From Streptosporangium sp. NBC_01755 (GTDB taxonomy: Bacteria; Actinomycetota; Actinomycetes; Streptosporangiales; Streptosporangiaceae): a DNA stretch of 64,000 nt. A program made the translations under genes and the position numbers. The stretch covers positions 6,262,001 through 6,326,000 of the forward strand of contig NZ_CP109131.1 in NCBI RefSeq assembly GCF_035917995.1. The letters run 5' to 3'. Below, piece after piece: positions 55,381 through 64,000 of the stretch; position 1 is the first letter of the stretch; each line of letters starts with the position of its first letter. The notes beneath the pieces were generated by a model, which worked only from the letters and a program-made list of their open reading frames with translations, was not told the origin of the DNA and searched no databases.

Positions 55381-57149
55381 GCTCGTTTCAGGGGGTCGAG
55401 CGTTCCGGGGTGGCCACCGTCAGGCATGGGCTCTCGCTCACGCCGGAATTCCGCAAGGGGCTGGCCGGGACGCTCGCACTGGCCGTGGTGGCCACGGTCG
55501 GCAAGATCATCGTACCGATCGCGGTCCAGCAGACCATCGACACCGGGCTCGGCGGAGCGGCCCCCGACCTGGCCTACGTCCGCACCGCGGTGCTGCTGTG
55601 CGCCGCGGCCGTGGTGCTCACCGCACTGTGCGCGTACCTGATGAACGTCCGCCTCTACCGGGCCACCGAGTCCTCCCTGGCCACCCTCAGGGTGCGCGGC
55701 TTCCGGCACGTGCACGACCTGTCGGTCCTCACCCAGAACTCCGAGCGGCGCGGCGCCCTCGTCTCCCGGGTCACCGGCGACGTGGACCAGATCAGCACGT
55801 TCATGCAGTGGGGCGGGCTGATGATCATCATCGCCCTGGGGCAACTCCTGGTCTCCACCGTGCTGATGTTCGTCTACTCCTGGCAGCTGGCCCTGGTGGT
55901 GTGGGCGTGCTTCCTGCCGCTCATGGTCGTCCTGCCGCGCTTCCAGCGGTGGCTGTCCGGCGCCTACACCCGGGTCCGCGAGCGCACCGGTGACATGCTC
56001 TCCGCGGTCAGCGAGTCGGTGGTGGGCGCCGCGGTGATCAGGGCCCACGGCTCCGAGGCCCGTACGGCGGAAAGGCTCGACGCCACGATCGACGCCAACA
56101 AGGCGGCGCAGGCCCGCACCCAGCGGATCGTCGCGACGGTGTTCCCGCTGACCGAGATCGTCGCCTCGGTGGCCCTGGCCGCCGTGGTACTGGTCGGAGT
56201 GCGACTCGGCCTGGCCGGTGAGATCACCGTGGGGCGCCTGGTCGCCTTCCTGTTCCTCATCACGCTGTTCGTCTCGCCGATGCAGGTCGCCACCGAGGTG
56301 CTCAACGAGGCGCAGAACGCCATCGCCGGATGGCGGCGCATCCTCGGCGTGCTCGACACCCCGCCCGACGTCGCGGACCCGGGTCCGGAGGGTGTCGAAC
56401 TGCCGCGCGGTCCAATCTCCGTCTCCTTCGAGGACGTCGGATTCTCCTATCCCGGCGGGGTGCCGGTGCTGCACGAGGTGTCGGCGAACATCCCGCCGCG
56501 CTCGCGGATCGCCGTGGTGGGGGAGACCGGTTCGGGCAAGACCACCTTCGCCAAGCTGCTAACCCGTCTGATGGACCCCGTCTCGGGGCGGATCACGGTG
56601 GACGGTCACGACCTGCGGACCGTCAGGTTCTCCTCGTTGCGTCGGCGCATCGTGATGGTCCCGCAGGACGGGTTCCTGTTCGACGGCACCCTGGCCGAGA
56701 ACATCGCCTTCGGCCGCCCCTCGGCGACCGAGGAGGAGATCCGGCTGGCCATGACCGAGCTGGGGCTCACCGACTGGCTGGAGGGGCTGCCCGCCGACCT
56801 GTCGACCAGGGTGGGCCAGCGCGGTGAGTCGCTGTCGGCGGGCGAGCGCCAGCTCGTCGCGCTCGCCCGTGCCTACCTGGCGGACCCCGACCTGCTGCTG
56901 CTGGACGAGGCCACCTCCGCGGTGGACCCGGCGACGGAGGTACGGCTGGCCCGCGCCCTGGAGGGCGTCACCCGGGGCCGCACCGCCGTCTCCATCGCCC
57001 ACCGGCTCTCCACCGCCGAGGCGGCCGACGAGGTGCTCGTCTTCGACCGGGGCCGGATCGTGCAGCGCGGCCCGCACGCCGAGCTGGTGGCGCGGCCCGG
57101 CGTCTACGCGGACCTGCACGCCTCCTGGGTCTCGTCCGCCCGTTCCTAG
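55377..57149 (+). CDS. ABC exporter half, canonical-site subunit
   Basis: This is the second half-exporter of 590 residues, with TTG 55377 overlapping the previous stop (TTGA). Walker A is GETGSGKTT and Walker B LLLLDEATSAVDP, with the catalytic Glu present, and the H-loop is AHRLST. Its own signature motif is altered to LSAGERQ, which completes the degenerate site on the partner. The two genes form a typical heterodimeric exporter. Substrate unknown. Confidence 0.93.
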   Translation: MSSFQGVERSGVATVRHGLSLTPEFRKGLAGTLALAVVATVGKIIVPIAVQQTIDTGLGGAAPDLAYVRTAVLLCAAAVVLTALCAYLMNVRLYRATESSLATLRVRGFRHVHDLSVLTQNSERRGALVSRVTGDVDQISTFMQWGGLMIIIALGQLLVSTVLMFVYSWQLALVVWACFLPLMVVLPRFQRWLSGAYTRVRERTGDMLSAVSESVVGAAVIRAHGSEARTAERLDATIDANKAAQARTQRIVATVFPLTEIVASVALAAVVLVGVRLGLAGEITVGRLVAFLFLITLFVSPMQVATEVLNEAQNAIAGWRRILGVLDTPPDVADPGPEGVELPRGPISVSFEDVGFSYPGGVPVLHEVSANIPPRSRIAVVGETGSGKTTFAKLLTRLMDPVSGRITVDGHDLRTVRFSSLRRRIVMVPQDGFLFDGTLAENIAFGRPSATEEEIRLAMTELGLTDWLEGLPADLSTRVGQRGESLSAGERQLVALARAYLADPDLLLLDEATSAVDPATEVRLARALEGVTRGRTAVSIAHRLSTAEAADEVLVFDRGRIVQRGPHAELVARPGVYADLHASWVSSARS

Positions 57150-57426
57150 GAGCCGGTCGTCCGCGATTCACCGCGCCCGCCGATGTCCGGCGAACGTCCT
57201 TTTCGACCCGCGAGCCGAGTGCCGGGGAGGCGTTCGCCGGAATGGCCGGCGGGCGGTGGCACGGTCGGCCCTGCGCTTCCCGGATGGTCTTCTCGAAGGG
57301 GGGCCTTTGCGCGGCGCCGGGTCGGATCGGTACAAATCGGGCAGCCTGCCGATGATTAGCCTGCTCAAAGCGAGGTAGGGGGCAAGTTGGGGGTGGATTC
57401 GATGTCCGCCCGAGGGGAAGGGAACG

Positions 57427-58374
57427 ATGGCAGAGGCGGAGCACGCGGAGAAGCGGCCCCCCGTTGTGGACCTCCGTTCGGCGCTGGCCCGCGGGGGCCT
57501 GCTCGACGACCTGTCCAACCTGCGGGTCGACGACGATGACGACGACGACCCCGTTCTGGTCCGCCTGGACGGTACCCCCATCGACACCTGGCGGGAGAGG
57601 TATCCCTACGGGGAACGGATGAACCGGATCGAGTACGACCGGCTCAAGCGGCTGCTCCAGATCGAGCTGCTCAAGCTTCAGTACTGGATCAAGGACACCG
57701 GGGGGCGCCTGGTCATCCTCTTCGAGGGGCGCGACGCGGCGGGCAAGGGCGGCACGATCAAGCGGTTCATGGAGCACCTCAACCCCCGGGGGGCGAACGT
57801 GGTGGCGCTGGAGAAGCCGAGTGAGCGCGAGAGCACCCAGTGGTACTTCCAGCGCTACGTCTACCACCTGCCGTCCGCCGGAGAGATGGTCTTCTTCGAC
57901 CGCTCCTGGTACAACCGCGCCGGGGTCGAACGGGTGATGGGCTTCTGCAGCCCCGGGGAGTACCTGGAGTTCCTGAAACAGACACCCGAGTTCGAGCGGA
58001 TGCTCGTTCACGACGGCATCCACCTGGTGAAGTTCTGGTTCTCGGTCTCGAGTTCCGAGCAGCGCACCAGGTTCGTGATCCGCCAGGTCGACCCGGTGCG
58101 GCAGTGGAAGCTGTCGCCGATGGACCTGAAGTCGCTCGACAAGTGGGAGGAGTACACCGCCGCCAAGGAGGACATGTTCGTCCACACCGACACCGAGGAG
58201 GCCCCGTGGACGGTGATCAAGAGCAATGACAAGAAACGGGCCAGGGTCGAGGCCATGCGCCACGTCCTTAGCCTCTTCGAGTACGAGAACAAGGACCACG
58301 AGGTCGTCGGCACCCCCGACCCCAGGATCGTCGTCCACGCCGCCGACGTGCTCGACGACGACCGTGCCCGCTGA
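57427..58374 (+). CDS. ppk2: Polyphosphate kinase 2
   Basis: PPK2-family kinase of 315 residues that transfers phosphate between polyphosphate and nucleotides. The P-loop is FEGRDAAGKGGTIKRF, the lid region includes FFDRSWYNRAGVERVMGF, and SPMDLKSLDKWEEYTAAKEDMF is a further typical segment. An acidic run of seven Asp lies in the N-terminus. The ATG at 57427 follows AGGGGAAGGGAACG. A 23-bp minisatellite begins directly after the stop. Confidence 0.95.
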   Translation: MAEAEHAEKRPPVVDLRSALARGGLLDDLSNLRVDDDDDDDPVLVRLDGTPIDTWRERYPYGERMNRIEYDRLKRLLQIELLKLQYWIKDTGGRLVILFEGRDAAGKGGTIKRFMEHLNPRGANVVALEKPSERESTQWYFQRYVYHLPSAGEMVFFDRSWYNRAGVERVMGFCSPGEYLEFLKQTPEFERMLVHDGIHLVKFWFSVSSSEQRTRFVIRQVDPVRQWKLSPMDLKSLDKWEEYTAAKEDMFVHTDTEEAPWTVIKSNDKKRARVEAMRHVLSLFEYENKDHEVVGTPDPRIVVHAADVLDDDRAR

Positions 58375-58527
58375 GCCGCGCCCGCTGTGCCTGCTGAGCC
58401 GCGCCCGCTGTGCCTGCTGAGCCGCGCCCGCTGTGCCTGCTGAGCCGCGCCCGCTGTGCCTGCTGAGCCGCGCCCGCTGTGCCTGCTGAGCCGCGCCCGC
58501 TGTGCCTGCTGAGCCGCGCCCGCTGTG
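58375..58527. repeat. 23-bp minisatellite after ppk2
   Basis: Six full identical units (GCCGCGCCCGCTGTGCCTGCTGA; 58375-58512) and a 15-bp partial copy lie directly against the ppk2 stop codon. The last bases of ppk2 (CCGTGCCCGCTGA) resemble the unit. There are no spacers, so it is not a CRISPR array. The remaining 160 bp to hisI show no gene. Confidence 0.95.
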
Positions 58528-58687
58528 AGCCGCGCCCGGCCCGCTCACCGACGCGCCCCGGTACCTGGAGTGGCGGCCTCCACCACCGCGAGGCATCTCG
58601 CCGGATCGGTCTTCAGGGGAGCCCCCGGCCTGCTCGCGAGGCCATGCCGGACGCCACCCCTCTCCCTGGTTACGGCACAATTGCCGC

Positions 58688-59035
58688 ATGCCCCTTGACC
58701 CTGCCATCGCGGCCCGGCTGAAGCGCACCGCCGACGGGCTGGTTCCCGCCGTCGTCCAGCAGTACGACACCGGTGAGGTGCTCATGCTCGCCTGGATGGA
58801 CGACGAGGCGCTGCATCGTACGCTCACCACCGGCAGGGCCACCTACTGGTCGCGCAGCCGAGGGTCCTACTGGGTGAAAGGCGACACCTCAGGCCACGTC
58901 CAGCACGTCAGGTCCGCCGCGCTCGACTGTGACGGCGACACCATCCTGCTCAAGGTCGACCAGGTGGGCGCCGCCTGCCACACGGGCGACCGGACCTGCT
59001 TCGACGCCGACGAGCTGGCGGTGAACCGGGCGTGA
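58688..59035 (+). CDS. hisI: Phosphoribosyl-AMP cyclohydrolase
   Basis: HisI opens the adenine ring of PR-AMP. The conserved metal-binding segment reads [27 protein letters not shown] (Asp-x-Asp-x-Asp and three Cys), and [18 protein letters not shown] precedes it. The 115-residue length shows it lacks a fused HisE domain. The stop overlaps the next GTG (GTGA). It lies away from the main his operon, as in other actinomycetes. Confidence 0.96.
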   Translation: MPLDPAIAARLKRTADGLVPAVVQQYDTGEVLMLAWMDDEALHRTLTTGRATYWSRSRGSYWVKGDTSGHVQHVRSAALDCDGDTILLKVDQVGAACHTGDRTCFDADELAVNRA

Positions 59036-59628
59036 CGGCCAAGCGGGAGCTGTGGACCTGGCTGGCGGCGTGTGTGGCCGGCGCCGCGCTCGTGCTGCTC
59101 GCCGCCGGGCGCGACTGGTTCACCGTGACGTACGGCACCCGCGAGGTGGCGGTCCCCGCCGCGGAACTGGCCCCCGCGCTGGGGCCCGCGGCCTGGGCGG
59201 CACTCGCCGCCGTGGTCGCCGTGCTCGCGACGGCGGGCGTGTGGCGCAGGGTCGTCGGCGTGGTGATGGTGTTCTGCGGGGCCGGGATGGTGGCCGCCTC
59301 CTGGTGGGGGAGCGGCGCGAGCGCCGCGCTGCGGATCTCCGCGGCGCAGGCACCGATGGCCGTGGACTCCGTGCCGCGGGTCGCCTCGGCCGTCGTCTGG
59401 CCGATCCTCGCCTCCGTGGGAGGGCTGCTCCTGCTGGCCGGGGGGGTGACGGCCCTTCTGCGGGGCGGCCGATGGCCGGGCATGTCCGACCGCTACCACC
59501 GCAAGGGACACGCCTCCGGTGGCACGGGCTCCGTCGCCGCCGAGAGCGCCCCCAGCGAGCGGGCGCTGTGGGACGCCCTCGACGAGGGCACCGACCCGAC
59601 GGTCGACCCGGACCCCAGGGAGCGCTGA
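59032..59628 (+). CDS. TIGR02234-type Trp biosynthesis-associated membrane protein
   Basis: This is a four-pass membrane protein (segments about 10-28, 50-70, 75-97 and 125-147) with the early [15 protein letters not shown] of the TIGR02234 family. Members cluster with trp genes in actinobacteria and have no known function. GTG 59032 overlaps the hisI stop. In related genomes trpE often lies between hisI and this gene; here the two overlap directly. The last codons and stop are part of a 38-bp tandem repeat. Confidence 0.85.
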   Translation: MTAKRELWTWLAACVAGAALVLLAAGRDWFTVTYGTREVAVPAAELAPALGPAAWAALAAVVAVLATAGVWRRVVGVVMVFCGAGMVAASWWGSGASAALRISAAQAPMAVDSVPRVASAVVWPILASVGGLLLLAGGVTALLRGGRWPGMSDRYHRKGHASGGTGSVAAESAPSERALWDALDEGTDPTVDPDPRER

Positions 59629-59707
59629 CCCATCGGACGGTCGACCCGGACCCCCGGGAGCGCCGACCCATCGGACGGTCGACCCGGACCCCCGGGAGCG
59701 CCGACCC
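59598..59707. repeat. 38-bp tandem repeat over the stop of the TIGR02234-type gene
   Basis: Copies lie at 59598-59635, 59636-59673 and 59674-59707 (partial). Copy 1 carries the TGA stop (59626-59628). Copies 2 and 3 have CGA at that place and differ from copy 1 at two bases. Confidence 0.93.
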
Positions 59708-59894
59708 GGCGGAGCCGCGGCCTCCGCGTACTCGGTGCGTCGTCCTTGATCCCGTACTCCGGGGTCCGGATCCGGGGGTGTGCGCCCCGGCTACGACTTG
59801 CTCACGACGTGCTTACAGGCGTGTACGGATCCCTTCGGCCCAGGAGTGTTTTCGCTAGGATTTCGCCCGCAACTCAGATAATCGGGAGTCATTC

Positions 59895-60305
59895 ATGAGT
59901 TATGGCAATCAGCCGGGTGGTTACGGGCAACCTCCGGGAGGTGGTGGCTATGGACCCCCGGGTGGCTATGGCTCGTCCGGCGGTTACGGTCCGCCGCCCG
60001 GTGGCGGCTACGACGCCTACGGTGGTTATGGCGCGCCGCCTCCTCGGGGTAACAACGGCATGGCCATCGCCGCGCTGATCATGGGCATCGCGGGGCTGTT
60101 CCTCTGCGGCCTCACCTCGATCGTGGGCGTGGTGCTCGGCCACATCTCGCTGGGGCAGATCAAGCGGACGGGCGAGGAGGGGCGGGGCATGGCCGTCGCC
60201 GGCCTGGTCCTGTCCTACTTCGGGATCGCCTGCTGGCTGGCGGTGCTGGCCTGGCTGGTCGTGGTCGGCGCCCTCGTCGGCAGCGCCTCCCTGACGGGTG
60301 TCTGA
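59895..60305 (+). CDS. DUF4190 domain-containing membrane protein
   Basis: A Gly/Tyr/Pro-rich N-terminus of about 52 residues precedes two membrane segments with the DUF4190 core MAIAALIMGIAGLFLCGLTSIVG and GHISLGQIKRTGEEGRGMAVAGLVLSY. The ATG at 59895 has CGGGAG upstream, and a TAGGAT hexamer lies near 59857. DUF4190 proteins are common in actinobacterial membranes. Function unknown. Confidence 0.88.
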   Translation: MSYGNQPGGYGQPPGGGGYGPPGGYGSSGGYGPPPGGGYDAYGGYGAPPPRGNNGMAIAALIMGIAGLFLCGLTSIVGVVLGHISLGQIKRTGEEGRGMAVAGLVLSYFGIACWLAVLAWLVVVGALVGSASLTGV

Positions 60306-60398
60306 CCTGACCTGACCTGATCTGGCGACCTGACGGGCCTGTGCGGCGGGTTCGCGTCCGGCGCAAGTAGGGTGGCCGGTGAGGGGGTGCCGACGGCC

Positions 60399-60845
60399 AT
60401 GCCCATGGGGAAGATCGCTGGTTCGCGTGCGCAGGCCATGTCGGCGCCGCTCGGCGCCGCGCTGGTGGCGGGCGCCGCCGTCGCGTTCGTGGGGACGGTC
60501 GATCCGAGCGAGCCGGGCCACTACCCGACCTGTCCGTTCCTCATGCTCACCGGCCTGTACTGCCCAGGCTGCGGCGGCCTGCGGACCGTGCACGCGCTCG
60601 TCCACGGCGATCCCGTGACGGCCCTGGGGCTCAACCCGCTCGTCACCCTCATGATCCCGGTGCTGGTCGTGCTCTGGGGGCGCTGGGCGCTGCGTGCCTG
60701 GCGGGGGGCTCGGTCCGGAGGGGAATCGAGTGGGCCGTCCGTGGCGAAATCCATACGCCCCGCCTATGTCTGGTTATTTCTTGCTTTAATGATCGTGTTT
60801 TGGATAGTACGAAATCTCCCTTTTGGGGAATTCTTAGCCCCATAG
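60399..60845 (+). CDS. DUF2752 domain-containing membrane protein
   Basis: Conserved CPFLMLTGLYCPGCGGLRTVHALVHGD with the CPGCGGxR core defines the DUF2752 family of small membrane proteins. Three membrane segments are visible. ATG 60399 has GAGGGGG upstream; GTG 60372 is an alternative. The last 25 codons (60770-60845) are much richer in A and T than the surroundings, and the C-terminal tail is less conserved. Function unknown. Confidence 0.85.
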   Translation: MPMGKIAGSRAQAMSAPLGAALVAGAAVAFVGTVDPSEPGHYPTCPFLMLTGLYCPGCGGLRTVHALVHGDPVTALGLNPLVTLMIPVLVVLWGRWALRAWRGARSGGESSGPSVAKSIRPAYVWLFLALMIVFWIVRNLPFGEFLAP

Positions 60846-60937
60846 TCACCTTTGTGCTTCACCCAGTGGCGGGGCGACCCCGGCCGGGCCGATAGCATCG
60901 GCGAGACAAGGGCAGTCGATCGGGAGGGGCCTTACTC

Positions 60938-61018
60938 GTGAGCGAGCGGAGCGAGCGAACCACGGACACGGCAGCGTTCGCGAACCTGGCCTCTGAACTT
61001 CGCGGGGAGGGCAAATGA
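60938..61018 (+). CDS. Possible 26-residue leader ORF of trpC
   Basis: GTG 60938 is preceded by GGGAGGGG and opens a 26-codon frame ([18 protein letters not shown]...) whose stop overlaps the trpC ATG (ATGA). It has no Trp codons, so it is not a classical attenuator peptide. Translational coupling to trpC is plausible. The SERSER part comes from a GAGCGAGCGGAGCGAGCG motif that recurs in actinobacterial genomes, so chance is possible. Confidence 0.4.
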   Translation: MSERSERTTDTAAFANLASELRGEGK

Positions 61019-61824
61019 GCGTGCTTGAGGAAATCCTCGAAGGAGTCCGCGCCGACCTGGCCGAGCGGCAGGGGAGGGTGACGCTGGCCGAGCTCAAGGA
61101 GCGGGCCGGGCGGGCGCCCGCCCCCCGTGACGCCTACGCGGCGCTGGGCGGCGACCAGGTGGCCGTCATCGCCGAGGTCAAGCGTTCCAGCCCGTCCAAG
61201 GGCGCGATGGCCGCGATCGCCGACCCCGCCGCGCTGGCCGGCGACTACGAGTCGGGTGGCGCCCATGTCATCAGCGTGCTCACCGAGCGGCGCCGTTTCG
61301 GCGGCAGCCTCGACGACCTGGCCGCCGTACGCGCCGTCGTCGACATCCCGGTGCTGCGCAAGGACTTCATCGTCACCTCGTACCAGCTCTGGGAGGCCCG
61401 CGCCTACGGCGCCGACCTGGCGCTGCTGATCGTCGCGGCGCTCGACCAGAACGCGCTGGTCTCGCTCATCGAGCGGGCCGAGTCGATCGGGCTGACCCCG
61501 CTCGTCGAGGTGCACACCGAGGAGGAGCTCGACCGGGCGCTCGCCGCCGGAGCCAAGATCATCGGTATCAACGCGCGGAACCTCAAGACCCTTGAGGTGG
61601 ACCGCGACGTGTTCGCCAAGCTCGCCCCCAAGGTTCCCGACGGGATCATCAAGATCGCCGAGTCGGGCGTGCGCGGACCCCACGACCTGCTCGCCTACGC
61701 CAGGGCGGGCGCCGACGCCGTCCTGGTAGGCGAGAGCCTGGTGACCGGCAAGGATCCGCGGGCCGCCGTGGTCGACCTGGTCACCGCCGGTGCCCACCCC
61801 GCATCCCGACCCGAGGGGCAGTAA
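61015..61824 (+). CDS. trpC: Indole-3-glycerol phosphate synthase
   Basis: This TIM-barrel enzyme closes the indole ring. [13 protein letters not shown] (catalytic Lys), VLRKDFIV (second Lys), [12 protein letters not shown] and [11 protein letters not shown] are typical. Length is 269 residues. ATG 61015 overlaps the stop of the small preceding ORF and follows GGGGAGGG. It is the first trp enzyme in the window; trpE, trpD and trpF are absent. Confidence 0.96.
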   Translation: MSVLEEILEGVRADLAERQGRVTLAELKERAGRAPAPRDAYAALGGDQVAVIAEVKRSSPSKGAMAAIADPAALAGDYESGGAHVISVLTERRRFGGSLDDLAAVRAVVDIPVLRKDFIVTSYQLWEARAYGADLALLIVAALDQNALVSLIERAESIGLTPLVEVHTEEELDRALAAGAKIIGINARNLKTLEVDRDVFAKLAPKVPDGIIKIAESGVRGPHDLLAYARAGADAVLVGESLVTGKDPRAAVVDLVTAGAHPASRPEGQ

Positions 61825-61827
61825 GCA

Positions 61828-63072
61828 GTGACAACGCACGAAGGAACCGTCCTCACCGCCGCGGATCTCGCCGGGAACGGCCTTCACGGCAACGACCCGG
61901 ACATCCACGGCAAGTTCGGCATCTTCGGTGGCCGCTACGTGCCCGAGGCGCTCATCCCGGCCCTGGACGAGGTCGCGGCGGAGTACGACAAGGCGAAGAG
62001 CGATGTGGAGTTCCTTCGGGAGTTCGACCATCTGCTGCGCACCTACGCCGGGCGGCCGACCACGCTGACCGAGGTGCCCCGCTTCGCCGAGCAGGCGGGG
62101 GGCGCCCGGATCATCCTCAAGCGTGAGGATCTGACCCACACCGGCGCACACAAGATCAACAATGTGCTCGGCCAGGCCCTGCTGACCAAGCGCCTGGGCA
62201 AGACGCGAGTGATCGCCGAGACCGGTGCCGGCCAGCACGGCGTCGCCACCGCGACCGCCGCCGCCCTGATGGGCCTGGAGTGCGTGATCTACATGGGGGC
62301 CGTCGACTGCGAGCGTCAGGCGCTCAACGTCGCCCGGATGAAACTGCTCGGTGCCACGGTCGTCCCGGTCACCAACGGCAGCCAGACCCTCAAGGACGCC
62401 ATCAACGAGGCCTTCCGCGACTGGGTCGCCAACGTCGACCACACCCACTACCTCTTCGGCACCATCGCCGGGCCGCACCCGTTCCCGGAGATCGTCCGTG
62501 ACTTCGCCCGCATCATCGGCGTCGAGGCCCGCCGCCAGATGCTGGAGCTCACCGGCAGGCTGCCCGACGCGGTCGCCGCGGCGGTCGGCGGCGGTTCCAA
62601 CGCGATCGGCATCTTCCACGCCTTCCTCGGCGACCAGGACGTCCGGCTGCACGGCTACGAGGCAGGTGGCCGCGGCCTGGAGAGCGGCGAGCACGCCCTC
62701 ACCCTCACCGCCGGCTCCATCGGGGTGCTGCACGGCTCGCGCACCTACGTGCTGCAGGACGACGAGGGCCAGACCGTCGAGTCACACTCGATCTCGGCCG
62801 GGCTCGACTACCCGGGCGTCGGCCCCGAACACGCCTGGCTCAAGGACACCGGCCGCGCCACCTACCACGGCATCACCGACGCCGAGGCGATGGACGCCTT
62901 CTCGCTGCTCGCCCGCACCGAGGGCATCATCCCCGCGATCGAGTCCTCGCACGCGCTCGCCGGAGCCCTCAAGCTCGGCCGCGAGATGGGGCCCGAGGCG
63001 ACGATCCTGGTCAACCTCTCAGGACGGGGCGACAAGGACATGGGCACCGCGATGAAGTACTTCAACCTCTGA
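61828..63072 (+). CDS. trpB: Tryptophan synthase beta chain
   Basis: This PLP enzyme condenses indole with serine. [36 protein letters not shown] (PLP Lys in HK), [19 protein letters not shown] and GGGSNAIG are the family motifs. GTG 61828 lies only a few bases after trpC. Length is 414 residues. Confidence 0.97.
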   Translation: MTTHEGTVLTAADLAGNGLHGNDPDIHGKFGIFGGRYVPEALIPALDEVAAEYDKAKSDVEFLREFDHLLRTYAGRPTTLTEVPRFAEQAGGARIILKREDLTHTGAHKINNVLGQALLTKRLGKTRVIAETGAGQHGVATATAAALMGLECVIYMGAVDCERQALNVARMKLLGATVVPVTNGSQTLKDAINEAFRDWVANVDHTHYLFGTIAGPHPFPEIVRDFARIIGVEARRQMLELTGRLPDAVAAAVGGGSNAIGIFHAFLGDQDVRLHGYEAGGRGLESGEHALTLTAGSIGVLHGSRTYVLQDDEGQTVESHSISAGLDYPGVGPEHAWLKDTGRATYHGITDAEAMDAFSLLARTEGIIPAIESSHALAGALKLGREMGPEATILVNLSGRGDKDMGTAMKYFNL

Positions 63073-63130
63073 CTACCGACTTGCCTTCCCTCCGGCGGGC
63101 CGGAGGGGACGAACCGCAACGGAAACAACG

Positions 63131-63925
63131 ATGACGACTCTTCAGACGGTGTTCGCCAAGGCCAAGGCAGACGGCCGCGCCGCCCTCATCGGATACCTCC
63201 CCGCTGGGTTTCCCAGCAAGGAGGGGGCGATCGCCGTCGCCGCCGCCATGGTGGACGCGGGCTGCGACGTGATCGAGATCGGCCTGCCCTACTCCGATCC
63301 CCTCATGGACGGCCCGACGATCCAGGACGCCGTCCACCGGGCGCTGACCAACGGCACCCGCATCGCCGACGTGCTGCGCACCGTCGAGGGCGTGGCCAAG
63401 ACCGGTGCCGCCACCCTGGTCATGACGTACTGGAACCCGATCGACCGTTACGGCGCCGACCGCTTCGCCCGTGACCTGGCGAACGCGGGCGGGGTGGGTA
63501 CCATCACCCCCGACCTGACCCCCGAGGAGGCCGGGCCCTGGCGCGAGGCCAGTGCCGGGGCCGGGATCGACACGGTCTTCCTGGTCGCGCCCAGCTCCAC
63601 CGAGGCCCGTATCAAGGCGGTCGTCGACAGCTGCACCGGCTTCGTCTACGCGGCCTCGCTGATGGGTGTCACCGGTGCCCGCGACTCGGTCGGCTCGGCC
63701 GCGCAGGGCCTGGTCGAGCGCACCCGCCCGCACACCTCCCTTCCGGTCTGCGTCGGCCTGGGCGTCGGCACCGGCCGGCAGGCCGCCGAGGTGGCGGGCT
63801 ACGCCGACGGCGTCATCGTGGGCTCGGCGTTCATCCGCCGCGTCCTCGACGCGCCGGACGAGGCCTCGGGGCTGGCGTCGGTCCGTGAGCTGGGCGCCGA
63901 GCTGGCGGCGGGCGTCCGCGGCTGA
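63131..63925 (+). CDS. trpA: Tryptophan synthase alpha chain
   Basis: TrpA cleaves indole glycerol phosphate and passes indole to TrpB. Catalytic Glu and Asp lie in CDVIEIGLPYSDPLMDGPTIQ (about residues 45-62). The later VGLGVGTGRQAAEVAGYADGVIVGSAF is the phosphate-binding end. The ATG at 63131 follows GGAAACAACG after a 58-bp gap from trpB. Length is 264 residues. Confidence 0.97.
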   Translation: MTTLQTVFAKAKADGRAALIGYLPAGFPSKEGAIAVAAAMVDAGCDVIEIGLPYSDPLMDGPTIQDAVHRALTNGTRIADVLRTVEGVAKTGAATLVMTYWNPIDRYGADRFARDLANAGGVGTITPDLTPEEAGPWREASAGAGIDTVFLVAPSSTEARIKAVVDSCTGFVYAASLMGVTGARDSVGSAAQGLVERTRPHTSLPVCVGLGVGTGRQAAEVAGYADGVIVGSAFIRRVLDAPDEASGLASVRELGAELAAGVRG

Positions 63926-63940
63926 CGAGCCCGTTGGAGG

Positions 63941-63969
63941 GCGGTTCCCTTCCTCGGCGAAGGGGCCGC
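63941..63969 (+). terminator. Stem-loop after trpA
   Basis: GCGGTTCCCTTC and GAAGGGGCCGC form an imperfect stem 16 bp after the trpA stop. It has no T-run. A further palindrome (GCCTGCC/GGCAGGC) reaches the right edge of the window. Confidence 0.6.
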
Positions 63970-64000
63970 TCCCGCGCACGTGCCTGCCAGGCAGGCTTAT

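Noticed and set aside
58375-58527. CRISPR array
   Set aside because: The repeats are head to tail with no spacers and no cas genes are nearby; it is a minisatellite.
60846-61014. trp attenuator with a Trp-rich leader peptide
   Set aside because: The only small frame has no Trp codons and no clear terminator/antiterminator pair is visible.

Overview
The window is a high-GC actinobacterial chromosome segment. The gene content (murD-ftsW-murG-murC-ftsQ-ftsZ followed by yggS, sepF, yggT and divIVA; an ileS T-box; PriA-type HisA; a TIGR03085 DinB-like protein; many Ser/Thr kinases and Uma2 proteins) fits the order Streptosporangiales, probably Streptosporangiaceae. That placement is inference from content and gene order, not from a database search.

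Layout. 1-9157: end of murF, then mraY, murD, ftsW, murG, murC, ftsQ and ftsZ (cell wall and division cluster). 9355-13861: yggS, sepF, yggT, divIVA and a large membrane-anchored protein with two His/Cys modules. 14129-19678: ileS on the minus strand behind a T-box leader, then dksA/traR-like, lspA and an rluD-type pseudouridine synthase. 19747-26271 (minus): a truncated Ser/Thr kinase, azlCD with an AraC regulator, and two full-length receptor-like Ser/Thr kinases. 26417-28370: a group II intron with its reverse transcriptase. 28569-39621: a chorismate mutase fused to a degenerate DAHP-synthase-like domain, dnaE, a class A PBP, a MurA with Asp in place of the usual catalytic Cys, a DUF2567-like protein, an amidase and YbaK. 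39721-47244: histidine operon hisD-hisC-hisB-hisH-hisA-hisF, interrupted between hisC and hisB by an IscB element. 47300-49731: two ~290-bp direct repeats around a Uma2 gene, a regulator remnant and a second Uma2 gene. 49799-58374: a glutamine-synthetase-like protein, a secreted protein, a 53-residue membrane protein, a TIGR03085 protein, a heterodimeric ABC exporter and ppk2. 58688-63925: hisI, a Trp-associated membrane protein, DUF4190, DUF2752, trpC, trpB and trpA.

The most notable object is the IscB (Cas9-ancestor, OMEGA) locus at about 42222-43951 inside the his operon. All expected RuvC and HNH residues are present, the 5' region is rich in hairpins and suits an omega-RNA, the right end carries a perfect palindrome, and no transposase is present. 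The predicted guide would come from the 3' end of hisC.

Three other signals run across the window. First, tandem duplications lie over or against stop codons (ftsZ, ileS, ppk2, Trp membrane protein). Second, the paired repeat around the Uma2 gene has a long inverted repeat in which one base pair differs between copies in a compensated way. Third, several genes have TANNNT 6-7 nt before the start codon, as expected for leaderless mRNAs. The work split is otherwise ordinary: peptidoglycan synthesis and division on the left, His and Trp biosynthesis on the right, linked by the usual sharing of PriA because no trpF is present here.
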